A DNA stretch of 64,000 bases from Klebsiella pneumoniae (GTDB lineage Bacteria; Pseudomonadota; Gammaproteobacteria; Pseudomonadales; Azotimanducaceae): the NCBI GenBank assembly GCA_945861675.1, contig CAMAVY010000001.1:45119-109118 (forward strand), read 5' to 3'. The notes under the pieces were generated by a model, which searched no databases, had not been told where the DNA came from, and worked only from the letters and a program-made list of their open reading frames with translations. Position numbers and translations under genes: made by a program. Positions 28,419 to 37,378 of this stretch are shown in pieces (the first letter of the stretch is position 1; each line of letters starts with the position of its first letter).

Positions 28419-28982
28419 ATGCGAGACACAGCGACGATGGCGCGCGACTCAGGGCCTCGCCAATCGGCGAGGCCAGGTGCCGAGGCGTCACATGATCCCG
28501 AGCAGTACCTGACGTTTGTATTGGGGGAGGAAACATTTGCCATCGGCATCCTGCGTATCAAGGAGATCATCGAGTTTTCTGGCATCACGACCGTGCCCAT
28601 GATGCCGCCCTGCATTCGTGGGGTGATCAACCTCCGCGGCGCGGTGGTTCCCGTGCTGGACCTGGCGGCACGCTTCGGGCGCCCATCATCACCGGCGACG
28701 CGGCGCACCTGCATCGTGATCGTGGAGGTCAATGGTGACAGCGAACGGCACGACATCGGCGTAGTTGTGGATGCCGTGAACGAAGTGCTTGAGATTCCGC
28801 CAACAGAGATCGAGGCCGCACCGAGCTTCGGCACGCGACTGCGCGCAGACCTCATTTGCGGCATGGGTAAAGTCAATGGGCGGTTCGTGATCATCCTCGA
28901 CACCGATCGCGTCCTTTCGGCCGAAGACATTGCGGTCATTGCTCATGTTGAGCACGAGCCGGACGCGCGCGCGATAGCGTAG
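28419..28982 (+). CDS. cheW: Chemotaxis coupling protein CheW
   Basis: The 187-residue protein carries a CheW beta-barrel (YLTFVLGEETFAIGILRIKEI, then PPCIRGVINLRGAVVPVLDL and VVDAVNEVLEI). It links receptors to CheA P5. A hydrophilic N-terminus of about 25 residues precedes the domain. It follows the receptor gene by 14 bp. Confidence 0.93.
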   Translation: MRDTATMARDSGPRQSARPGAEASHDPEQYLTFVLGEETFAIGILRIKEIIEFSGITTVPMMPPCIRGVINLRGAVVPVLDLAARFGRPSSPATRRTCIVIVEVNGDSERHDIGVVVDAVNEVLEIPPTEIEAAPSFGTRLRADLICGMGKVNGRFVIILDTDRVLSAEDIAVIAHVEHEPDARAIA

Positions 28983-28985
28983 GCA

Positions 28986-29876
28986 ATGCTGAACCAGGAC
29001 CGGCGAGCAGCGCCTGCTGTTCGTCCGGTCGAGTTGGGTCGACAGTCAACAAGGGCCTTGCAAGTGGATATCTCGATTTCGGATAGTGAATTCGCGCGGT
29101 TCCAGAAGTTTATTCACGAGAAGGCCGGTATTCGGCTGTCGGAGGCCAAGAAGCCGTTGGTGAGCGGGCGACTGGCAGGGCGCTTGCGGGTCCGTGATGT
29201 AAGCAGCTTCAGCGACTACTTCGCACTGATCTCGGTCGCCCACGAGGCTGCCGAGATGCAGGTTGCCATCGATCTGCTGACCACCAATGAGACCTATTTC
29301 TTTCGCGAACCCAAGCACTTCGATTTCCTGCGGCAGCACGTTTCCGGCTGGCCCGCGACTGGCCAACCATTTCGGGTCTGGAGTGCGGCATCGTCAAGTG
29401 GTGAAGAGGCCTACAGCATTGCGATGCTTCTCGAGGATCGACTGGGTGCCCGACCCTGGGAGATCTTTGCGTCCGATCTCAGCACGCGCGTGCTTGCGAG
29501 TGCGCGCCGTGGGCAGTATTCGATGGAGCGCGCCAGTGGCGTTCCACCTGAGTTTCTGCGGCGCTTCTGCCTGAAGGGCAAGGGCTCGGAAAGTGGCACG
29601 CTGCTGGTCGCACGGGAGCTTGCTGCGAAGGTCGAGTTTGCGCAGATCAATCTGAACGAGTCGCTGCCGGACGTTGGCATGTTCGATGTGATCTTCCTGC
29701 GCAACGTGATGATCTACTTCGACACAGAGACGAAGCGCGCCGTGGTCACACGGTTGCTGGAGAAGCTTCGTCCCGAAGGCTACTTCTTCATTGGTCACTC
29801 GGAGACGCTGCACGGCATCGATGAGAGCCTTGAGACAATCGCGCCAGCGATCTTTCGGAAGCCGAGGCGGCATTGA
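28986..29876 (+). CDS. cheR: Chemotaxis protein methyltransferase CheR
   Basis: The 296-residue SAM-dependent enzyme has the CheR N-terminal helical domain (FQKFIHEKAGIRLSEAKKPLV), the NETYFFREP segment, the SAM site SAASSSGEEAYSIAM and DVIFLRNVMIYFD. It methylates glutamates on the receptors of this operon. It starts 4 bp after cheW and overlaps cheD. Confidence 0.94.
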   Translation: MLNQDRRAAPAVRPVELGRQSTRALQVDISISDSEFARFQKFIHEKAGIRLSEAKKPLVSGRLAGRLRVRDVSSFSDYFALISVAHEAAEMQVAIDLLTTNETYFFREPKHFDFLRQHVSGWPATGQPFRVWSAASSSGEEAYSIAMLLEDRLGARPWEIFASDLSTRVLASARRGQYSMERASGVPPEFLRRFCLKGKGSESGTLLVARELAAKVEFAQINLNESLPDVGMFDVIFLRNVMIYFDTETKRAVVTRLLEKLRPEGYFFIGHSETLHGIDESLETIAPAIFRKPRRH

Positions 29877-30391
29877 GCACCGATGCTGACATCATGGATG
29901 TGTTCCTGCAGCCGGGGGAGTTCTACTTCGGCGATGCGGATACGCGCATTCGAACACTGCTCGGTTCTTGTTTGTCCATCGTCATGTGGCATCCGCTGCG
30001 GCGCGTGGGCGGCATGTCGCATTGCCTGCTGCCAAGTCGTGAGGCGAATGGGAGCAAGCGTCTCGATGGGCGGTTCGTCGACGACGCCTTGCTGTACCTC
30101 ATTCGCGAGGCAGTGCGTGAAGGCACCAACCCGAGCGACTTTCACATCAAGCTGTTCGGTGGTGGCGACATGTTCAAGGGCCTTGGCGTCACGAACGAAG
30201 CGCGCATCGGGCACAAGAACGCGCTGAAAGCGAAGCACATGCTGAAGCTGCTGGATCTGCGGGTGGCGGCCGAGGATCTCGGTGGCGACGTGCACAGGTC
30301 ACTGATCTTCGATGTTGGCAGCGGGGCGGTCTGGGTTCGATACGGGTCATCGAGCGGAACGGACAAACGGATAGAGGTGAACGCAGCATGA
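29873..30391 (+). CDS. cheD: Chemoreceptor glutamine deamidase CheD
   Basis: The 172-residue protein has the CheD catalytic Cys ([11 protein letters not shown]33 from the TTG start) and His ([10 protein letters not shown]50). CheD deamidates receptor glutamines and can bind CheC or CheY-type partners; no CheC is present here. The TTG at 29873 overlaps the cheR stop. An ATG seven codons later is possible. The stop overlaps the cheB start. Confidence 0.92.
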   Translation: MSTDADIMDVFLQPGEFYFGDADTRIRTLLGSCLSIVMWHPLRRVGGMSHCLLPSREANGSKRLDGRFVDDALLYLIREAVREGTNPSDFHIKLFGGGDMFKGLGVTNEARIGHKNALKAKHMLKLLDLRVAAEDLGGDVHRSLIFDVGSGAVWVRYGSSSGTDKRIEVNAA

Positions 30392-31467
30392 ACAGGATTG
30401 CCGTACTTATCGTCGACGACTCAGCGGTTGTCCGGCAGGTCCTGCAAGCGCAACTCGCCTCGGACCCACAGATCGAGGTATTGCCGCCTGCCGCAGATCC
30501 GCTGCTCGCAATGGAGCGGATGAAGCTACGCTGGCCGGACGTACTCGTGCTCGATGTAGAGATGCCGCGAATGGACGGCATCACGTTCTTGAAAAAGATC
30601 ATGGCGGAACGTCCGACGCCGGTGGTGATCTGCTCCACGCTCACAGAAAAGGGCGCGCAGACCACCATGGAAGCGCTGTCCGCGGGCGCCGTAGCGATAG
30701 TCACGAAGCCGAAGCTCGGTCTGAAACAGTTCCTGCTGGACAACTCAGGGGACCTTCTGACCGCAGTCAAGGCAGCTGCCGCATCAAACGTACGCAACAT
30801 GAAACCGCGCGCGGAAGGCGCTGCGATACAGGTGCGCGAGAAGCTCAGCGCCGATGCGATGCTCGCGCCCGCCAGCGGCTCTGCCATGACGCAGACCACT
30901 GAACGCATCGTCGCCATCGGAACATCGACCGGTGGTACGCAGGCGCTCGAAAGCGTATTGACAGCGCTGCCGCGCGTGTCGCCGGGAATCGTAATCGTTC
31001 AGCACATGCCCGAGAAGTTCACTGCGGCGTTTGCCGCTCGGCTCAACTCCGTGTGTGAGATCGATGTGCGGGAGGCCAGTGACGGTGACCGAGTGGTGCC
31101 CGGCCGCGCGCTGATCGCACCGGGCGGTCGGCACACGATGCTGAAGAGAAGTGGTGCGTACTACTACGTTGAGGTTGCAGACGGCCCCCTGGTGAGCAGG
31201 CACAAGCCATCCGTGGACGTGTTGTTCCGGTCGGCCGCAAAGTACGCAGGCAGGAACGCGCTTGGCATCATCATGACTGGCATGGGGGATGACGGTGCAC
31301 GCGGTCTGCGCGAAATGCGTGATACAGGCGCACCGACGATTGCCCAGGACGAAGCGTCCTGCGTGGTTTTCGGCATGCCCAAGGAAGCCATCAAACTTGA
31401 TGCGGCCGAGCGCATCATGTCGCTCGACGCGATTCCGCAGGCACTGCTGCGCCATCTCTCCAGGTAA
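30388..31467 (+). CDS. cheB: Chemotaxis protein-glutamate methylesterase CheB
   Basis: The 359-residue protein has an N-terminal receiver (D56 in [10 protein letters not shown]) and a C-terminal methylesterase with the catalytic triad S180 (GTSTGG), H206 (VQHMPEKF) and D302 (GMGDDG). Phosphorylation by CheA activates removal of receptor methyl groups, opposing CheR. It is the last gene of the operon; no flagellar or pilus genes follow in this window. Confidence 0.94.
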   Translation: MNRIAVLIVDDSAVVRQVLQAQLASDPQIEVLPPAADPLLAMERMKLRWPDVLVLDVEMPRMDGITFLKKIMAERPTPVVICSTLTEKGAQTTMEALSAGAVAIVTKPKLGLKQFLLDNSGDLLTAVKAAAASNVRNMKPRAEGAAIQVREKLSADAMLAPASGSAMTQTTERIVAIGTSTGGTQALESVLTALPRVSPGIVIVQHMPEKFTAAFAARLNSVCEIDVREASDGDRVVPGRALIAPGGRHTMLKRSGAYYYVEVADGPLVSRHKPSVDVLFRSAAKYAGRNALGIIMTGMGDDGARGLREMRDTGAPTIAQDEASCVVFGMPKEAIKLDAAERIMSLDAIPQALLRHLSR

Positions 31468-31531
31468 GCCGTGCTGCCCCAATGCGCACGCTGACGGGCA
31501 CGTTATGCCGCTCGGTTTGCACGCGTGCGCC

Positions 31532-32794
31532 TCATGCACGCACCGGTTCCCGCACACGCACGGCCATCAGCACCATGCCGGCGATGCCAATCGCGGCGGC
31601 GCCAAATGTGGCAAGGCCCAGCGACGCGGCCGCAGCGATTGCACCAATGCAAAGCGGGCCCAGCACCTGACCTGCATCGCCCATCATTCGCCACACGCCC
31701 AGAAACTCGCCGCGTTGCGCGGCTGGCGCGTAGTCGCTGCCAAACGTCATCATGATGCCCGAGCCCATGCCGTTGCCCAGACCCGCAAGCACCGCCACTG
31801 CGATGAGTGCGGGCCAGCTGCTGGCAAATGGCAACAGCGCAATACTGATGCACAGCAGCGCGAAGCACGGCAGTGCAGCCCACTTGTGGCCCTTGTGGTC
31901 GACCACATAGCCCGCGGGATAAGCCATGGCGATCTCGATCGCTGACGACAGCATGAAGGTGACGCCGACCTGCTGCGCATCGAGGCCCAGCAACGTACCC
32001 CACAGCGGAATCAGCATCTGTCGACTGGCACGCAGCACAGCCAGTGCAGTAATGGCCACGCCGGCTGTAAGAAACACTTCGCGATACAACCGAACAATGG
32101 CAATCACGCTTGCGAGGCCCGGCGAGTGTTCGCGGCGAATCATCTGCGCCTCGTCGAGCACGGCGCGCGCGTCACGCGTGAAGGGCACGATCAATACGAT
32201 GGCCAGCAACATGCAACCCGCCGCAGCCATGAACGCCGCGCTGTAGCCAAACGCGTGTACCAATGTGCCTCCCGCCACTGGGCCAACCAGCAGACCCAGC
32301 CGTTGCACGCCGCCGAGCCCCGCGAGTGCACGACCGCGGTAGGCCAACGGCGCGGCTTCACTCACATAGGCCAGCCGCGCCAGCAACCAGGCGCCGGAAC
32401 CCGCACCGAACAACCCCGCAGCAAAGCAGATGGCGACGACAGATTCGCCGAGGCTGGGCGTGGCACTGAGCAACAGTGCGCCTGCAACCAACGATGCCAA
32501 TGCGCCCAGCATCACGCGCTTGTCGCCGAAGCGCGCGACCAGCAGACCCGCAGGGACATTCACGAACAGGCTGCCGGCGCCGCGCACGGCCATGAACAGC
32601 GCTGCCAGTGTGGCGGCCGCAGCAGCGGCACCCGGCGCAGCGTCAGCGCCAGGCCCAGCGCGCGCGCTGAGTGCAACGCCGGCCTGCACACTCGCAAGAT
32701 GTGCGGCATACAGCGGCAACATGATCACAACTGCCTGCTGACCCACAGCAATCAGGAATGACGGCAGATAGATCGCGAGCCACAGCTGCCGCAT
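31532..32794 (-). CDS. Major facilitator superfamily transporter
   Basis: The 420-residue protein has about twelve hydrophobic segments and the MFS A-loop motif GLLVARFGDKRVM between TM2 and TM3, with the related GYVVDHKGHKWAAL in the second half. It has an unusual Gly/Ala-rich stretch around residues 45-63, between the first two helices. Substrate unknown; drug or small-metabolite efflux is most common for this shape. It converges with cheB. Confidence 0.87.
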   Translation of the reverse strand: MRQLWLAIYLPSFLIAVGQQAVVIMLPLYAAHLASVQAGVALSARAGPGADAAPGAAAAAATLAALFMAVRGAGSLFVNVPAGLLVARFGDKRVMLGALASLVAGALLLSATPSLGESVVAICFAAGLFGAGSGAWLLARLAYVSEAAPLAYRGRALAGLGGVQRLGLLVGPVAGGTLVHAFGYSAAFMAAAGCMLLAIVLIVPFTRDARAVLDEAQMIRREHSPGLASVIAIVRLYREVFLTAGVAITALAVLRASRQMLIPLWGTLLGLDAQQVGVTFMLSSAIEIAMAYPAGYVVDHKGHKWAALPCFALLCISIALLPFASSWPALIAVAVLAGLGNGMGSGIMMTFGSDYAPAAQRGEFLGVWRMMGDAGQVLGPLCIGAIAAAASLGLATFGAAAIGIAGMVLMAVRVREPVRA

Positions 32795-32985
32795 GCATCA
32801 CACATCCAACATCGACAAGCGTCGGACTATGCCTGCGTTTACACGCCAGCGCAGGTCAGCAGCTCGGTCTCTGCACACAGCGGGGCCCACGCGGTCTGAC
32901 GAATGCGGTTTCATCGCAGCAGCTCTTCCCCGCGCACGCGACACCCGCTAGCGTCAGCGTCCGCACACGCCATCGCCAGAACCCT

Positions 32986-34518
32986 ATGACCGCGACGTCG
33001 ACACACACGCATCCTGCCCAGACATTTCCAACTCAGACACTTCCAGCGCAGACCCTTCCGGCTCAGACAGAGGTACTGATCATCGGCGCCGGCCCCGGCG
33101 GCCTGTGCGCCGGCATTGCGCTCGCGCGTGCAGGCATTACCGATTTCGTCATTGTCGAGAAAGCCGCAGGTGTCGGCGGCACCTGGTGGCATAACCGCTA
33201 TCCGGGCGCGGAGTGCGACGTTGAGTCGCACCTGTACTCGTTTTCGTTCGAGCCGAAGCCAGACTGGTCACGCCCATACGCAGGGCAAGTTGAGATTCGC
33301 CAGTACGTTGAACACGTGGCGAGCAAGTACGGCATGCTGCCGTACTGCCGCTTGGGCACAGAGGTGCAATCGGCGCGCTGGTTGGAAAGCACCGCGCAGT
33401 GGCGCGTGCAGATGACCGACGGCCGGGTGATTACAGCGCGCGTGCTGATCAGCGCCATCGGCATGTTCAACGACATCGCAACGCCGGACATTCCCGGCCT
33501 GAACAGCTTCGCGGGCACAACCTTTCACACCGCACGCTGGTTGGATGACTACGACCTGCGCGGCAAGCGCGTAGCGTTGATCGGCAGCGCCGCCAGCGCG
33601 GTGCAGACCGCGCCCGAGATTGCGCCGGTGGTCGCACAACTGGATCTGTATCAACGCACGCCGCAGTGGGTGGTGCCCAAGAAGGACACGCCGTTCACCG
33701 AAGACGAGCTGGCTTACTTCCGTGCACATCCTGATGCAGTGCGTGCACATCGCGATGAACTGTACGAGCAGCTGCAGGCCGCCATTCTGTTCAACAATCC
33801 AAAGATGCTTGCCGATGCCCAGGCGGCCGGCCTGCGCAACATTGCACAGGTTGAAGACGAAGCGCTGCGCACGCGCCTGACACCTGAATGGAGCTACGGC
33901 TGCCGACGGCCGCTGCTGTCGAACAAGTACTACCCCATGTTCAACCGCGCCAACGTTCGCTTGTTGGACCGCGGCATTGCCCGCATCGAGCCAGACGGCA
34001 TCGTTACAGCAGACGGCGAACACCGTCCCACCGACACCATCATTCTGGCGACGGGTTTCGAAACCACGCGCTATCTGTCTGCGCTCGATGTGACCGGGCG
34101 CGATGGCCTGCATATCCAGGACGCCTGGCGCGACGGCGCGATGGCGTATCTCGGCATCAGCACCGCAGGCTTTCCCAATCTGTTCATGTTGTACGGGCCG
34201 AACACCAACAACAATTCGCTGATCACCATGCTCGAGTTGGAAACCGAATATGCCGTGCGCCATATCGTCAAGCTGCTGAGTTCAAGCAAACCTGCATCGA
34301 ACAGCACATGGATGGACGTGCGGCCGGATGCGATGGGCACGTACAACACGCAACTGCAGAAGGACATCGCCGAAATCTCCGTGTGGCGCAGCGACTGCCG
34401 TGGCTACTACCGCGCGCCGTCGGGCCGCATCGTGACGCAGTTTCCCTACACGATGACGCAGTACACACAGATGCTGGCGGCTGACGACGCACACGCCTAC
34501 GAGATCGCAGGCAGCTGA
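32986..34518 (+). CDS. FAD-dependent Baeyer-Villiger-type monooxygenase, second copy
   Basis: The 510-residue enzyme has GAGPGG near residue 34 for FAD, GGTWWHNRYPGAECDVES, a second dinucleotide motif (IGSAASAVQ) and the BVMO fingerprint FAGTTFHTARW. It is related to, but clearly distinct from, the BVMO at 7-8.6 kb. The ATG at 32986 is chosen because it puts the FAD motif about 34 residues in; the earlier frame is unrelated. Residues 8-28 are Pro/Gln/Thr repeats from a 15-bp DNA duplication. Divergent from the MFS gene. Confidence 0.92.
   Translation: MTATSTHTHPAQTFPTQTLPAQTLPAQTEVLIIGAGPGGLCAGIALARAGITDFVIVEKAAGVGGTWWHNRYPGAECDVESHLYSFSFEPKPDWSRPYAGQVEIRQYVEHVASKYGMLPYCRLGTEVQSARWLESTAQWRVQMTDGRVITARVLISAIGMFNDIATPDIPGLNSFAGTTFHTARWLDDYDLRGKRVALIGSAASAVQTAPEIAPVVAQLDLYQRTPQWVVPKKDTPFTEDELAYFRAHPDAVRAHRDELYEQLQAAILFNNPKMLADAQAAGLRNIAQVEDEALRTRLTPEWSYGCRRPLLSNKYYPMFNRANVRLLDRGIARIEPDGIVTADGEHRPTDTIILATGFETTRYLSALDVTGRDGLHIQDAWRDGAMAYLGISTAGFPNLFMLYGPNTNNNSLITMLELETEYAVRHIVKLLSSSKPASNSTWMDVRPDAMGTYNTQLQKDIAEISVWRSDCRGYYRAPSGRIVTQFPYTMTQYTQMLAADDAHAYEIAGS
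33016..33069 (+). repeat. Tandem 15-bp units at the start of the second BVMO gene
   Basis: gcccagacatttcca (33016), actcagacacttcca (33031), gcgcagacccttccg (33046) and a partial fourth copy encode the PAQT repeat. The period is a multiple of three. Confidence 0.85.
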
Positions 34519-34570
34519 ACGCGAACACCGCCGTTGTGGAGTAGCGCGGCATCACGCTGCGGCGGGCCAG

Positions 34571-35518
34571 TCAATAGTAGGAAAACACTGCCCGACAGAT
34601 CTCCTCCACATGACGATGATCCGTGCCACAACAGCCACCCAGCACATTGATGTGTCGCGACTGGCGTACCAGTGCATCGTGATCCTGCCCCAGCGCCTGC
34701 GGATCACCGATGTCGAGTTCAGTACTGTCGTTCAGTTCGGCGTGGCTCTTGGTCGATGCATTGGCGCGCAGGCCGCGAATGCGCTTTGTCCACGGCGCGC
34801 CCGTGGCGAGCACCTGCTCAAAATGACGCGGGTGGGCACAGTTGATCATGTAATACGCTGGCGCACTGGCGGTGGCCTTATCCACCAGCTCTATGGCCTG
34901 CTCCAGGCTTTCGCCACTCGGTAGACGACCGTCGGTTTCGACAGTGAACGAAATCACCACCGGTAACCCGGCTTGCACGGCGGCGCGTGTGATGCCGATC
35001 GCCTCAGCTGGATAGTTCATGGTGATGGCGGTGACGAGATCGGCAGCGCTGTCTCCGAATGTATCGGCCTGCGCTTGATGGTATTCGTGCGCCTGGTCGG
35101 CTGACATCAATGAAGTCGGACTGTAGCCGTCGCCACGCGGGCCGATACAACCGCTCAGCGCTATCGGCACTTCCGCGCTCGCAAATTCATCGCGCACTTC
35201 CAGCAACAGATCTATCGCCTCGCGATTGCACTGCGCGAGTCGCTGCACCGAATAACCGAGTTTCGCGCCCCAGTCCGCATTCGCCCGCCAGGTGGCGCTC
35301 TCCAGGATGAGGCCCACACCATACTTGCGGGCCAGTTCGGCATAAGTGCGGAAGTACTTCCTCAGCACCTCGCGTCCGCTTTCGTCTTTCAGGAGATCGA
35401 ACGCGGCAAAGTCCGGCAGCGCAAGCCCTTCATGGAAGATGAGCGTGGTTTCGATGCCACCGTCTGTCAGAAAGAGCTTGCCGGTCAGCTGCGGCAGGGC
35501 CGTACGATAGCGATGCAT
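34571..35518 (-). CDS. Homocysteine S-methyltransferase family protein
   Basis: The 315-residue TIM-barrel protein has FLTDGGIETTLIF at the N-terminus, a Cys in NCAHP and the paired zinc cysteines in GGCCGTD, the full zinc-thiolate set of the Mht/MmuM/BHMT family. These enzymes move a methyl group from S-methylmethionine, betaine or related donors to homocysteine. The donor is not clear. The gene converges with the BVMO gene. The ATG at 35518 fits the family start. Confidence 0.88.
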   Translation of the reverse strand: MHRYRTALPQLTGKLFLTDGGIETTLIFHEGLALPDFAAFDLLKDESGREVLRKYFRTYAELARKYGVGLILESATWRANADWGAKLGYSVQRLAQCNREAIDLLLEVRDEFASAEVPIALSGCIGPRGDGYSPTSLMSADQAHEYHQAQADTFGDSAADLVTAITMNYPAEAIGITRAAVQAGLPVVISFTVETDGRLPSGESLEQAIELVDKATASAPAYYMINCAHPRHFEQVLATGAPWTKRIRGLRANASTKSHAELNDSTELDIGDPQALGQDHDALVRQSRHINVLGGCCGTDHRHVEEICRAVFSYY

Positions 35519-35854
35519 GGTGTAACTCCGACAAACACGATTGCTTGATTATCAACTTGGACCACTCCGCACGTCACTCGAAGATAAGGGCTGCCAATCT
35601 GGTCTATGCACGGACGCCAGCACCCACTTCACCCGCAGTCGCACTCTCAACACCGATGCGCGGGCCGCGGTCTTCATGCGCTTTGGAACTGGGCGCGTCA
35701 AAACGCAACTGCAGACGGACATCGCCGGCAGCTGACATAGCTCACGCACCAGGTTGACCGTGACTGCAGCGTCAAGCGTAGTGGATTAGTAATTCGTGCC
35801 ATGGGCCCCACTGGATCAAAGAAGCGGATCAAAGAAGCGGATCAAGCCAGCGCA
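35519..35854. other. 336-bp intergenic region
   Basis: I see no supported gene in this stretch. It contains a 13-bp tandem repeat near its right end. Confidence 0.55.
35813..35848. repeat. 13-bp tandem repeat (ggatcaaagaagc, 2.8 copies)
   Basis: Units begin at 35813, 35826 and 35839, the last partial. The repeat lies just beyond the 3' end of the PIN-toxin gene, whose stop is at 35855. Confidence 0.9.
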
Positions 35855-36229
35855 TCAGACCACCGTCACCAACGATCCATAGGCGCGCAGTGTCTCGTCG
35901 CGCGTGAAGAGGTTCATCGGCTCGCTGAACGCCTGCGCAAGCAACATGCGATCGAACGGATCACGATGGATGGGCGGCAGGCGAGCCACCATCGCCGCGT
36001 GCTCGCCGAGCACGGGCAACAGTACGAAGCCGGCAGGCGCAAGCGTCAACAACACCTGTTGCGGGTCCGCATCGAGCTTGCCGAGCGTCGACTTGATGCT
36101 GATCTCCCAGATCGGCGCTGCACTGACGAAGACCTCGGCAGCGTCCAATTGCCTGCGAAGGTCAGTCGAGAGTCTTGCCGGCGATCCCAGCGCCCACAGG
36201 AGCCGGTGCGTGTCGAGCAACACGCGCAC
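35855..36229 (-). CDS. VapC-like PIN-domain toxin
   Basis: The 124-residue PIN-domain protein has the acidic set of PIN nucleases: D6 (LLDTHRLLW), Glu in IWEISIK, Asp in HRDPFDRMLLAQA, and Asp in TRDETL. PIN toxins cleave RNA when free of their antitoxin. The start is a GTG at 36229, three bases after the antitoxin stop, so it is translated by coupling with it. This branch, with a Phd-type antitoxin, is common in proteobacteria. Confidence 0.88.
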   Translation of the reverse strand: MRVLLDTHRLLWALGSPARLSTDLRRQLDAAEVFVSAAPIWEISIKSTLGKLDADPQQVLLTLAPAGFVLLPVLGEHAAMVARLPPIHRDPFDRMLLAQAFSEPMNLFTRDETLRAYGSLVTVV

Positions 36230-36232
36230 GCC

Positions 36233-36493
36233 CTAGCGCAGCGATCTTGGAAGGAAGCGTCCCTCGAATGCCGCGATGACCTCGTCGGGCAGCGGTGCGT
36301 CGAAATCGTCTGGCACGTGAAGCTGGCCCATGAGCAGCCCGAGCACCTTCTTCGACGGCGGTGCGGAGATCGGGCTCAGCCGCGCCATCGGCTTGCCAGC
36401 CTTCGCGATGATCACTTCGGCACCCGCAGCCACTTCGTCGACGATACGGGACAGGTGGGTTTTCGCCTCATGGATGTTGACGGTCGTCGCGAT
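36233..36493 (-). CDS. Phd/YefM-type antitoxin with a non-standard start codon
   Basis: The frame reads TVNIHEAKTHLSRIVDEV followed by EVIIAKAGKPMARLSP, the conserved Phd-type DNA-binding N-terminus. No ATG, GTG or TTG is present where translation should begin. The best position is an ATC codon at 36491-36493, preceded by GGAG at seven bases. A GTG at 36433 would remove the first 20 residues including the DNA-binding region. An upstream CTG is another option. Expected size is 86 residues. The antitoxin would neutralise the PIN toxin and repress the operon. Confidence 0.7.
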   Translation of the reverse strand: MATTVNIHEAKTHLSRIVDEVAAGAEVIIAKAGKPMARLSPISAPPSKKVLGLLMGQLHVPDDFDAPLPDEVIAAFEGRFLPRSLR

Positions 36494-36511
36494 CGTGCGT
36501 CTCCGACTGTT

Positions 36512-36530
36512 GACCAGACTTAGTCTGGTC
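36512..36530. promoter_or_regulatory. Perfect 9-bp inverted repeat, probable toxin-antitoxin operator
   Basis: gaccagact (36512-36520) and agtctggtc (36522-36530) are exact reverse complements around one base. The site lies 18 bp upstream of the inferred antitoxin start, where Phd-family antitoxins bind to autoregulate. Confidence 0.6.
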
Positions 36531-36619
36531 GGACAACGAAGTGCCGAACCACGCCGGATGGCGCACGCGCCGGGGTGGAGAGCCGGCCGGCGACCGCGTG
36601 CGGTACCAGCAGCAGGGCT

Positions 36620-37264
36620 TCAGGCGCGAAAGGGATGGCGACGGTGGGCGTCTTCCCACAGCTCCACTCCGGGCGCTGGGCTGGGCGCGTCTGCAGCGAT
36701 CGCCTCGCCGCGATACACGGCGTCGGTCGGTGCCCGTTGCGCGCGCGCAGAATGCACTGCGGGAAACCCCGCGAGCAGGTCCGGCGTGACGAACTCGCGC
36801 ATGGCTTCGATGGTCACCTGCCGGTGCAGGATCTTCCACTCGCCGCCACGGCGCTCGAACACGTCCAGGTAGCGGCCTTCGGTCTGCTGGTCGATGAACG
36901 TGCCTTGGGTCTGCTGGTTCAGAAGCGTGCCGACAGCACGCGGGATGCGCTGCAGCACGTACCAATGGCACTCGACGAAAGCGCGGTCGGGGTTGCCGTC
37001 CGGCGCTTGGTCGATGATCGGGTTGGTGAAGGAGTGCTGAGAGTTCGGCAGTTCGCGCAGCACCGGGATGACCCAGTCGGCGAACGCGTGGGCATTGCCG
37101 TTCCAGAACCAGTGGCAGTCGTTGGCGTCCGGCCAGTAGCAGGACTTGAACAACGCGAGGTCGCAGCGGTCGGCCCCGCGCGCGTAGCGGTACAGGACGT
37201 CGCGGATCGCTTCAAGCACATCGAGCCGTGCGGCCAGCCGGGCAAGCATGTTGTCGTTCGTCAT
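36620..37264 (-). CDS. NTF2-like/SnoaL-like protein
   Basis: The 214-residue protein has the SnoaL-like/dehydratase-type fold signature: LDVLEAIRDVLYRYARGADRCDLALFKSCYWPDA and later EGRYLDVFERRGGEWKILHR. Members act as dehydratases, isomerases or ligand-binding proteins in ring or polyketide metabolism. The C-terminal 50 residues are unusual for the fold and lack clear homology. Divergent from the MFS gene beginning at 37379. Confidence 0.82.
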   Translation of the reverse strand: MTNDNMLARLAARLDVLEAIRDVLYRYARGADRCDLALFKSCYWPDANDCHWFWNGNAHAFADWVIPVLRELPNSQHSFTNPIIDQAPDGNPDRAFVECHWYVLQRIPRAVGTLLNQQTQGTFIDQQTEGRYLDVFERRGGEWKILHRQVTIEAMREFVTPDLLAGFPAVHSARAQRAPTDAVYRGEAIAADAPSPAPGVELWEDAHRRHPFRA

Positions 37265-37378
37265 CGCTGCGTTCTCGTTCCGGTAGGGAGGGCGCCACTC
37301 GCATCGGCGGCTGTAACATCCGGCCCTGGGGCGGCTGCACCTGTGTGGCCGAAGCAGGCGCGTTGGGGGCTATCGACC

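Noticed and set aside
36575..37378. Long N-terminal extension of the MFS transporter starting at 37379
   Set aside because: It is antisense to the NTF2-like gene and has no conserved motif; the family start is the ATG at 37379.
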